Assembly: GCF_004379255.2 (NCBI RefSeq)
Contig: NC_056050.1
Coordinates: forward strand, 15,927,514-15,991,513
DNA: 64,000 bases
Reading direction: 5' to 3'
Origin: Salvia splendens
Taxonomy: Eukaryota > Streptophyta > Magnoliopsida > Lamiales > Lamiaceae
Shown here: piece after piece, positions 1-8,337 of the stretch
Numbering within the stretch: position 1 is the stretch's first letter
How the letters are laid out: every line of letters starts with the position of its first letter
Program-made: the position numbers and the translations under genes
Notes under the pieces: generated by a model
Told to the model about the DNA's origin: nothing
Databases searched by the model: none
Seen by the model: the letters and a program-made list of their open reading frames with translations, nothing else

Positions 1-976
1 AAGAGCGCAAAACAAGGTTTTATTATTCGGAACCTAGCTGATTGAAGTTTGATTACTCTATTAATAATAAATAAGTGTTTCATGTTAAGTCCACTCTTGG
101 AATTAATAAGAAGTTAATTAATTAAGCCCATAACAAACATTAATTAATTAATGGATATTTATATCTTAAGCGCGGGAAATGAAAGTTAAAACGGAAACCC
201 AGATTACTTGTAATTTCGGATTTGGATGGGGAGAGTTCAATTACTTCTGTAGTGGCTGCTCATATTATTCCAATTAAAGCTTCTATTAAATTGTGGGTTC
301 AATTTAATTAGTAAAAAGCAAATTGGAGGAGCCCATGTCCAAAATCTTCCATAGATCCCTGTCTGGGCTCAAAAGGAACTTAATATAAATAGGAGAATAA
401 ATGAGACATAAAATACACTTTAATTTTACTCCGAAATTTTCATCCACTCCAACACAGACTAGGAGACGATTTTTTCTCTCCAGCTCTCCTCCGTGAGATC
501 GATTTTTCTGTCCTATTTATTCAAGTCCTAGTATCCTTGTGAGATCAGGCCACACTGATATCAGAATACAGTTCGGGAACCAGCCAGAAGATCCGTGGTC
601 TAGTACTCGACGCCTCACGTGGAGAAGTCGCTAGCCATCGTCGATTCTTTGGAGAATCAACAAGGTATTATTCCTACTCCGTAGAAAAGCATGTTTTAGG
701 TTTCAATTATACTTAAAGCATGTTTAATTCAAGTTATGAGTATGATACATGTGATAATTACGCGAATAGAATTTGTCTAAATAATATGCTAAATAGATCT
801 GATTTTTATGTGATTTATTTAATGCATGCTTCCGCTGTCAACCCCTACATTGTGTTCCTACTTCCTAGCATGCAATCTTATTGAATTGCACGACAAGGAT
901 AACCCAATAATTACCTAAATAGATCATAATTGTTCATTTATTTGTTCTGCAAAATATTCCGCTGCAAACCCCAACA
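1..976 (+). mobile_element. LTR fragment of an LTR retrotransposon, cut by the window start
   Basis: The segment ends in AAACCCCAACA, a typical LTR 3' terminus (CA). Its reverse complement matches the LTR-like sequences at 52312-53690 and 59242-60790 over several hundred bases: the Tctattcggaa block, the paired taattaatta stretches, and the segment with ATTGTGGGTTCAATTTAATTAG. No primer-binding site follows position 976, so this may be a 3' LTR or a solo LTR. The match to the other copies weakens in the last 250 bases, which suggests a related subfamily. The 5' end lies outside the window. Confidence 0.65.
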
Positions 977-1498
977 GGTAGTGAGTGATGTTTATCATCG
1001 ATTATAGTGGCAGAGGGAGAGTAGAACAAGGGGTATAACTGTACCCCAAAGAATGATTATAATATCATATATGATCCGTTTATAAGCAATTGAAGGTAAT
1101 GGCTCAATAGCAGATTTCTCACCTGTCTATTCCTTGATGGCGGGGTGGCATGCACAACGGTTCCGAACCGCCGGTTCCGGTTCATGAACCGGCGGTTCAC
1201 GGTTCATCATATGCATGAACCGGAACCGGCCCGCCAAGGGTCCCTGCGGTTCCGGTTCCGGTTCAAAAAACTGCCGGTTCACGAGGCTGTTCAAAACCGC
1301 CGCTTTTTGCCTGAACCGCCGGTTCTAGTTCATGAACCGGCGGTTCAACCGAAATTTTAAAAAATATTATTTATTTATAAAAATTGATTTTTATATTTAA
1401 AAATAATTTTTACAAATAAATGAATACAAGAAATTCATAATAGCCCATATATATTTGATGGGCTTGCGAATTTATGAAACCATTCTTGGTTGTTTCTC

Positions 1499-1692
1499 TT
1501 TATAAAGATATCCTTGAATGTTTTATGTTTCACTTTCGACGTGGGACAAAATCATTCTTGGTTGTTTCTCTTTTATAGAGACATCATTGAATGTTTTATG
1601 TTTCACTTTCGATGTGGGACAAAATACGTTGAAGTATTTTCTTTTATAACTACATGTTTAGAGCATTCATTCATCTTTTTTCCAATGTGGGA
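1499..1692 (-). promoter_or_regulatory. snRNA-type USE + TATA modules, left arm, pointing outward
   Basis: On the minus strand, USE-like motifs lie at 1683-1692 (TCCCACATTG), 1610-1619 (TCCCACATCG) and 1538-1547 (TCCCACGTCG). Each is followed about 32-33 bp downstream by a TATA sequence (TATAAAAG type). This is the mirror image of the set at 2924-3189. The modules point left, into the GC-rich end. Promoter activity is inferred from motif and spacing only. Confidence 0.5.
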
Positions 1693-2080
1693 TACAAAAC
1701 TTTCTTTTGTCTTCTACTTTTCTTCATGTTTTGTATAATATATATAAACAAAATTATTATTCAAATATATTCTTGATTGATAAAAATAAAGAATTATTGA
1801 GAAATATGATTTGTATATAGAAAATATTTATTTGTATAATAATTATTGTTAGGTTTATACAATTTGTATAAGAATTATTCTTTTAATGTGTATAATATTA
1901 TTTATTAGTTACCATATACACAAATTTATAAACATAAGCAAATCATTAATGATAAACAACTAATGAATAATAGTTTATGTAATAATATTTGTTGTTAAAT
2001 TATAATAATAGAAGATAGAGTATTAATATAGACGAAGAATGATGGACGTTCAATTATAAACTTACAAATAATGACTTTTA

Positions 2081-2130
2081 TCCCACATTGAAAGAAAGAG
2101 TAACACATCCAAGAATTTGTAACTATAAAA
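2081..2130 (+). promoter_or_regulatory. Inward-facing USE-like + TATA module, left arm
   Basis: TCCCACATTG at 2081-2090 is followed after 33 bp by TATAAAA at 2124-2130. The mirror copy in the right arm (minus strand) has TCCCACATTG at 2524-2533 and TATAAAA at 2484-2490. The sequence between the two motifs differs completely from the outward modules, yet the spacing is conserved. Confidence 0.4.
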
Positions 2131-2923
2131 GAGAATAATGCAATATACTCTCTTCCAATTTAAATGCTAAAGTCCAATATTAAGTATTGATATTTTAAAA
2201 ATCAAAAGGTTTAACTTGAAGTAGTGTTTATTAATTTTTATAAATAAAATGTATTCATTATAAGTTGGAATTTTTAGTCTTATTTAAATTTATTATCAAT
2301 AAAATTGTAATTTTCACCTTATTATTTGAAATTTGTTTAAGCACATTTTATACATAATAAAGACTAAAAAGCAAAAAAATTACTCCGTACTTAAAGTTGG
2401 ATTTGATTTTTAAAATGCCAATACTTGGATGAGAGTATATTGGATTTGATTTAATTTGGAAGATAGTATATTGCATTATTCTCTTTTATAGTTACAAATT
2501 CTTGGATGTGTTACTCTTTCTTTCAATGTGGGATAAAAGTCATTATTTGTAAGTTTATAATTGAACGTCCATCATTCTTCGTCTATATTAATACTCTATC
2601 TTCTATTATTATAATAATTTAACAACAAATATTATTACATAAACTATTATTCATTAGTTCTTTATAATTAATGATTTGCTTATGTTTATAAATTTATGTA
2701 TATGTTAACTAATAAATAATATTATACACATTGAAAGAATAATTCTTATACAAATTGTATAAACCTAACAATAATTATTATACAAATAAATATTTTCTAT
2801 ATACAAATCATATTTCTCAATAATTCTTTATTTTATCAATCAAGAATATATTTGAATAATAATTTTGTTTATATATATCATACAAAACATGAATAAAAGT
2901 AGAAGTCAAAAGAAAGTTTTGTA

Positions 2924-3189
2924 TCCCACATTGGAAAAAGATGAATGAATGCTCTAAACATGTAGTTATATAAGAAAATACTTCAACATTTTGTCCCACA
3001 TCGAAAGTGAAACATAAAACATTCAAGGGTGTCTCTATAAAAGAGAAACAACCAAGAATGATTTTGTCCCGCATCGAAAGTGAAACATAAAATATTCAAG
3101 GATGTCTCTATAAAAGATAAACAACCAAGAATGATTTTGTCCCATATCGAAAGTGAAACATAAAACATTCAAGGATGTTTCTATAAAAG
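2924..3189 (+). promoter_or_regulatory. Four USE + TATA modules, right arm, pointing outward
   Basis: Motifs on the plus strand: TCCCACATTG 2924-2933 with TATATAAG from 2967 (33 bp between); TCCCACATCG 2994-3003 with TATAAAAG from 3036 (32 bp); TCCCGCATCG 3067-3076 with TATAAAAG from 3109 (32 bp); TCCCATATCG 3140-3149 with TATAAAAG from 3182 (32 bp). Plant snRNA genes use the upstream element RTCCCACATCG plus a TATA box. The wide spacing seen here is the Pol II type; Pol III snRNA genes are one helical turn shorter. Function here is inferred. Confidence 0.5.
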
Positions 3190-3541
3190 AGAAACAACCA
3201 AGGATGGTTTCATAAATTCACAAGCCCATCAAATATATATGGGCTATTATGAATTTCTTGTATTCATTTATTTGTAAAAATTGTTTTTAAATATAAAAAT
3301 CAATTTTTATAAATAATTTTTAAAAAACAAATTCGGTTGAACCGGCGGTTCAAACCGGCGAACCGCCGGTTCACGGTTCAACATTACTTCGACCCTGAAC
3401 CGGCCCGTTGGAACCGACTACCCCCCGGACGGTTCAAACCGCCGGTTCCGGTTCCGGTTCATGAACCGGCGGGCCCGAACCGGCGGTTAACCGCTCTGCC
3501 GGTTCGGTTTGTGCATGCTTAGCGGGTTCCACCTTCATCAA

Positions 3542-4546
3542 TAGCTTTTCTATAATTTCCTATACTTTTTTATTACTTATTACTAATGCATTTAAATTCT
3601 AAAATGCCTATTTTTTTGTTATATAATTTTTTAAAATATTCTATTAATATCATAATTTTTTTTATCTATTCATTATTTTCTTATAAAGCCTAATTCTTTT
3701 GATATACATAATTATTTATATTTTCTATTTTTCATACGTTAAATTTGTTAAATTGTTTTATACTTCTTTTAATTTATTATTTTTATCATTTTCCAATTAT
3801 TATTATTTTTGGATAGTGAATCTTCTTACCAAAAAATAATAACATATTAAAGTGAGGATAAAAGATTGATTCTAAAGTTCCAAATCGGTGTAATATTATC
3901 GTACCCTCAGACTAAAAATTCTGGATCCACTACTGACCGGGTATTACTTTTGTAATCAATTGTATAAAGTGAAATTTACTATCACACGGTTGTACATGGT
4001 AAAAACTAAAAAGGTAGTATTGTTAATTTGTAAATATTGTAGTGTGCAACCTATGTGTCATGTACTAATAATGCCAATCTCCAATAATGCCAATGCTTTC
4101 CATCTATATAAATTATTTGGACCACCCAAACTGCGAGATTTAATTTAATTCATTTACTTCAAATGTTTATTTTGAATGATATAATAAAGTTAAAAAAAAT
4201 GAGAAATAAATTCTAGCCCAATGGTCCCAATGCTATTCATATATTTAAATTATTTGGACCGCCCAAACTGTTACATTTAATTTAATTCATTTACATAAAA
4301 ATATTTATTTTGAATGATATAATAAATTGAAAGATGAAAAATAAATTCTAAATTAATAATTTCAATATAAATACTGATTATTTTAAATTATTTTTATTAG
4401 TTCATTCTTATCACACAAAGTAAACGGTCCCATAAATAAAATAAAGTACAGTATCTTGATATTCATGAATAAAAATATGTGAAGTATTTTTATTGGTGTT
4501 TGTGATCTTAAGCATGTTCTATTACGTTGTTGATGGGTAACTATTA
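3542..4546. other. AT-rich intergenic DNA with a tandem duplication
   Basis: No gene is seen. Two diverged copies of a roughly 137-bp unit lie at about 4091-4225 and 4229-4345; both contain TATTTGGACC followed by a GCCCAAACTG-like block and TTTATTTTGAATGATATAA. This may be a duplicated remnant of a MITE. Confidence 0.5.
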
Positions 4547-4799
4547 CTCCCTTAGTCTACGAATATGAGTTTCGTTTTTTTTATTTTGGTCTGTCCACGA
4601 ATAGCAGTCTCAGTTCATAATTACTATAAATGATAAAGAGACTCCACATTCCACTAACTCAATCTACTCACATTTTATTTAAATAATACATATACAAGTG
4701 AGATCCATATTCTACTAATTTTCTTCCACACACTTTTCTTAACATTTTTAAAAACTCGTACCGAAAAAAAATGAGACTCCTATTTATGAATGGAGGAAG
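4547..4799. mobile_element. Degenerate Stowaway-type MITE
   Basis: The element starts CTCCCTTAGTC and ends ATGGAGGAAG, both variants of the Stowaway terminus CTCCCTCCGTCC, and it is flanked by TA on both sides (4545-4546, 4800-4801). It is about 250 bp with no coding capacity. The terminus and TA target site match the Tc1/mariner-derived Stowaway group. Confidence 0.65.
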
Positions 4800-5203
4800 T
4801 ATTTCTTGTGTTTAAAAGCACTTGGTAATAGTGAAACTATAAAAGTAGAGGAAAAGGTTTATACTTTTTAAGTTATATAGAAAGTGGAATTTCAACCATA
4901 ACAAATCGAGATCATAGAATTTTTTTTTGTGACTAATAATGATTATCCATTTAATTCTGTTGGTTAGAAGACAAATATGTTATCAATTAACCTGCGAGTT
5001 ATCGTTAAGTTGATATCATAGATTCATATATAGGTAAAAGCATGAGTTCAATGATTTTATCACATTTACATGAAAATAAGGATTGCAATATGTATATGAT
5101 TTACTGAATATTGAGTGAGATAAACAATCCCAAAAAATTTAAAAACGTATAAATAGAAACTTTATAAAACAAATCCTAAAATATACGAAGTGGAAAATAG
5201 AAG
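4800..5203. other. Intergenic, nothing recognised
   Basis: AT-rich sequence without an open frame of interest, a terminal repeat or an RNA motif that I can recognise. Confidence 0.4.
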
Positions 5204-5274
5204 TGGAGCTCGGGGGATCAACCCCGTGCCTCTCGAATGCAAAGCGAGCGCTCTACCATTTGAGCTACAACCCC
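5204..5274 (-). tRNA. Damaged tRNA-Ala (anticodon TGC), probable pseudogene
   Basis: On the minus strand the sequence begins GGGGTTGTAGCTC, has a normal D arm (TAGCTCAAATGGTAGAGC), an anticodon loop TTTGCAT giving anticodon TGC, and a T-stem CGGGG/CCCCG. This is the plant cytosolic tRNA-Ala pattern. Two defects are visible. The T loop reads TTGATC instead of the usual seven-base TTCGATC, which breaks the B box. The 3' acceptor strand is also about one base short, so it pairs poorly with GGGGTTG, and the last anticodon-stem pair is mismatched. It totals 71 nt, shorter than a normal tRNA. It is most likely inactive. Confidence 0.7.
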
Positions 5275-5799
5275 AAGCATATAATGTCATTCTTAATTTT
5301 AGAAATTAATAAAGAATATGAATATTGTGATTGCTCATTCAATTTTAATCCTTACAAGGTTGAATTGTCAATAATTTTGTGCATTTCTTCTCCACAAGTT
5401 CGCTCATTTTTGTGAATTAGGATTCATGAATCTGAGAACGGCTGCATATTAACTTTTGGAAATATTGATATGTTATGTTTAAGCTGTTTGATTAACGAAT
5501 CTTGTGCATAAAAATGCCAATTAAATTTTGTATACTACATCAATTGTGCCACAGTTCGATTTCACTTCCAACAAATGTTCAGCAACTGTTTTTCTAATTA
5601 ATATGTAACCATTGGTGGTATACAAACTATCTGATTATAATGTATTAATATTATCGAATGCCAAGAAAATGATTATATGCTGCTATTCAGCTCACCTTCC
5701 AAAACTTTAAGCAAAATAGCTCTCCATAAATTAAACCAATTTTTTTGTGAATGAAGCATAATTAAGAGAAAGTTATGAGAAGTGTGGGATTGGTAGACT
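5275..5799. other. Intergenic, nothing recognised
   Basis: No credible gene, terminal repeat or RNA gene seen. Small open frames here are without family resemblance. Confidence 0.4.
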
Positions 5800-5995
5800 G
5801 TCATGCAATTATTGAATGTACAAGGGCCTCCCTGCAAATATGATGGAAATGGTATTGAGTGCACAACGGCCTCCCTACAAATATTAAAGTTTCACATATT
5901 TCCAAATCTTTCTCTCCGTGGGCGTAGATCTCTTGAGATCGAACCACATAATCGTTGTGTCGTGTTCGTTTTGATTGTGGTGCTTATTCCTAACA
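5800..5995 (+). mobile_element. 5' LTR remnant (U5 side) of an old copia element
   Basis: Sequence with CCGTGGGCGTAGATC, GAACCACATAATC and TTGTGTCGTGTTCG is typical of the U5 region of a common plant copia family. It ends in TTCCTAACA followed by ATTGGTGTC, a diverged start of a primer-binding site. The young copia at 6005-11132 inserted here, and the old element resumes at 11138 with its gag. The left boundary is not defined. Confidence 0.5.
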
Positions 5996-6004
5996 ATTGG
6001 TGTC

Positions 6005-6204
6005 TGTTGGAAAGAAATCAATTGTGAGAAGATTACGGGATCAAATCACATAATCATAGAGATACCAAATTGATTGTAATTACCGAATATAAGGTAATTA
6101 GAATTAGGGTAAATCTTACCATACATGTATAGCTCCCATTCTATAAGATTGGTGTAATAGCTCGGTAGAACATAATTTTGAATGAGATTGAACATATTTC
6201 AACA
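6005..6204 (+). repeat. 5' LTR of the young copia
   Basis: 200 bp, very short for copia. It runs from TGTTGGAAAG to CATATTTCAACA and is followed directly by the primer-binding site. Its partner is at 10933-11132. Confidence 0.95.
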
Positions 6205-6216
6205 TGGTATCAGAGC
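6205..6216 (+). promoter_or_regulatory. Primer-binding site for initiator tRNA-Met
   Basis: TGGTATCAGAGC, complementary to the 3' end of initiator tRNA-Met, placed immediately after the 5' LTR, as in most plant copia elements. Confidence 0.93.
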
Positions 6217-6282
6217 CTAGGCTCAGAAAGAATTCATCATAGCCCGATATAACCTTTCTCGACCTAAGGCAGAAACCAAGCC

Positions 6283-8328
6283 ATGGCCACAGACGAACCC
6301 AAACCCAAGATCACAGATGACCAAAAACTGAAGGTTAGCAAGAATGTTACCGTAGCCGTCAAGCTCAACGGATCGAATTATTCGATATGGGCGCGGCTGA
6401 TGAAAATCCAGATCGGGAGTAGGAGAGTACTCAGCCACATCAACGACAATCCGCCACCTCCCCAACCAGGGGCAGCGGACTACACGGAGTGGGAGGAGAC
6501 AGACCTAATTGTCTTCTCATGGATTCTAGACAATATCGAAACCGATATCGTTATCGATTTCGCCCACCATCAAACGGCAGAAGCCTTATGGAAAAGCTTG
6601 GCCGTAACCTTTGAAAGCACATCCGACCCATTCCTCCTATTTGACCTGGAAGAGAAGGCAGAGAACGTCAAGCAGGGGGAACAGAGTCTAGAGACATATT
6701 GGCGACACTTACACGGAACGTGGATAGATGTAGATCGGTGTCAAGAACAACCGGTCACTTGCTGTGACAAGGGAGTCGGCCAGTTCAGAAAATACGTCGA
6801 AACTCGACGCCTTTTCAAGTTCTTAACCGGACTCAACCCGAGGTACGATCAGATGAAGCGAGAGGTCCTCAAGGATCGACCCTGGCCCTCAGCCGAGGTC
6901 GCATACGGCTGGATTAAACGGGAGACCGCCCGGCTCCGGATCATGCCGGCAATCTCCGAACCAGCCGTTGCAACCAACGAAATCAACTCCTCATCGGGCA
7001 GTGTCGGGCTTGGCTTCGCGGCACGGAGTCAGCCGCGAAATGGACCTCCGCCAAACCGAACAGGGACAGGACCGCCGCCACCACAAAACCGTCGGCCATT
7101 CAAAGTAGACAAATCGAAATTATGGTGCTCACATTGTGGAAAGCACAAACACACCAAAGAATCGTGCTTTCTACTCATTGGATTCCCGGAATGGTGGGAT
7201 GAGAATCAAAAGGCCAAGGCGAAATTAGCCATCGGGGTGAATGAGAATGGAGGGGGCTTGTTCCCAACGACCGGAGCGGGCAACCAGGAGGCTACCGACG
7301 CTCACGGCCGGCAGGAGAACAGAGGAGGCGGCGGGTCGATCGGAGAAGCGGCAGTCGCCGAGTTCAGGAGAGGCGGCGGACAAATCGGAGGTAAAGGGTT
7401 GGGGTTCTTTAACCCTAACCCTAACTTTAATTTTGCCAATAGATCCCCATATTCTGAATCCTCATCAATTGAGTCCCCCAGTTCCAATTTATTATGCAAT
7501 AAACCCCATGCCAATAATAAACTGCGATTGAGTTCCCCAGAACCTAGAAAAACGAAATATGACCCCCAAACTCCTGAAAAATCCCTTGTCAGCCCTAATT
7601 ATTTTGCACCTCTCGAAAACACTCATATTGCTTGCATGGCGAAAAATTTATCGGGTAACATAGGGACAGAGTGGATATTTGATTGTGGGGCTACAGACAC
7701 TATGACCTATGATAGGGAGGATTTTTCCACTTTTAATGAAGCAACGAAAAGCCAAATTCAAACTGCTGATGGGGAGTTAACGTCTGTACATGGAAGTGGA
7801 ACAATTGAGATATCTCCGAGTCTGAAACTTAAGAACTGCCTATATGTGCCCAAATTGTCTCACAAGTTGATGTCTATTAGTCATGTGACGAAGGAACTGA
7901 ATTGTACTTTATTGATGCATCCGAATTTTTGTGTATTACAGGATATCAGGACGAGGAGGATAATTGGGCGTGGCACTGAGCGTCAAGGCCTCTACTATGT
8001 GGACGAGATAGCTCACCAAGGTGGCGCCGCGATGCTTGCTCACGGTTCTGTTGATAGAGAAGCATGGTTGTGGCACCGAAGATTGGGTCATCCGTCTGCG
8101 GGTTATTTCAAATTACTCTTTCCAAAATTTTCTAATTTTAAAGACATCTCATGTGAGTCATGTGTTTTGGCTAAGAACCATAGACAGTCCTTTAAATCCA
8201 GTAATACGCGTGTTAGAGATATTTTTTCCCTTGTTCATGCTGATGTGTGCGGCCCTGCGCCTATTACCGGTGATCATGGTTTTAAATATTTTCTATTATT
8301 TGTTGATGATTGCACTAGAATGACGTGA
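6283..8328 (+). CDS. Copia polyprotein part 1: gag, protease, N-terminal integrase (ends at an in-frame stop)
   Basis: 681 codons. The gag region starts with the LNGSNYSIWARLMKIQI motif near residue 28. A zinc knuckle CX2CX4HX4C (CSHCGKHKHTKESC) lies near residue 280. The protease-like site DCGATDTMT is near residue 467. The pre-integrase zinc motif runs from WLWHRRLGHP (about 595) to CESCVLAKNH, and the first catalytic Asp of integrase is in HADVCGP near residue 652. The chain stops at TGA (8326-8328) in the middle of the integrase core, and the same frame resumes at 8338. The ATG at 6283 lies 67 bp after the primer-binding site and starts a recognisable gag N-terminus, so I take it as the start. 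The protease has Cys where the family normally has Ser or Thr in D-S/T-G-A. Confidence 0.92.
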   Translation: MATDEPKPKITDDQKLKVSKNVTVAVKLNGSNYSIWARLMKIQIGSRRVLSHINDNPPPPQPGAADYTEWEETDLIVFSWILDNIETDIVIDFAHHQTAEALWKSLAVTFESTSDPFLLFDLEEKAENVKQGEQSLETYWRHLHGTWIDVDRCQEQPVTCCDKGVGQFRKYVETRRLFKFLTGLNPRYDQMKREVLKDRPWPSAEVAYGWIKRETARLRIMPAISEPAVATNEINSSSGSVGLGFAARSQPRNGPPPNRTGTGPPPPQNRRPFKVDKSKLWCSHCGKHKHTKESCFLLIGFPEWWDENQKAKAKLAIGVNENGGGLFPTTGAGNQEATDAHGRQENRGGGGSIGEAAVAEFRRGGGQIGGKGLGFFNPNPNFNFANRSPYSESSSIESPSSNLLCNKPHANNKLRLSSPEPRKTKYDPQTPEKSLVSPNYFAPLENTHIACMAKNLSGNIGTEWIFDCGATDTMTYDREDFSTFNEATKSQIQTADGELTSVHGSGTIEISPSLKLKNCLYVPKLSHKLMSISHVTKELNCTLLMHPNFCVLQDIRTRRIIGRGTERQGLYYVDEIAHQGGAAMLAHGSVDREAWLWHRRLGHPSAGYFKLLFPKFSNFKDISCESCVLAKNHRQSFKSSNTRVRDIFSLVHADVCGPAPITGDHGFKYFLLFVDDCTRMT

Positions 8329-8337
8329 GTATATTTT

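Larger units (their letters stand above)
1133..3541. mobile_element. 2.4-kb foldback (giant palindromic) transposon
   Basis: The two halves are near-perfect reverse complements: 1145-1370 mirrors 3330-3525, 1485-1735 mirrors 2885-3215, 1745-2040 mirrors 2580-2880 and 2041-2160 mirrors 2455-2575. The centre lies near 2300. Both ends carry about 200 bp of GC-rich sequence built from short palindromes of the AACCGGCGGTTC type, beginning inside a shared GCATGCACAA motif. The interior is very AT-rich. Each arm contains modules of the same 73-bp family that forms the array at 57835-58945. No transposase is present, so the element is non-autonomous. The superfamily is uncertain (hAT-like ends are possible), and I could not define a target-site duplication. 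Confidence 0.8.

Noticed and set aside
6205..6216. TGGTATCAGAGC as a tRNA gene fragment (also 62475 and, reversed, near 39990)
   Set aside because: These lie directly beside LTRs and are primer-binding sites, not tRNA genes.
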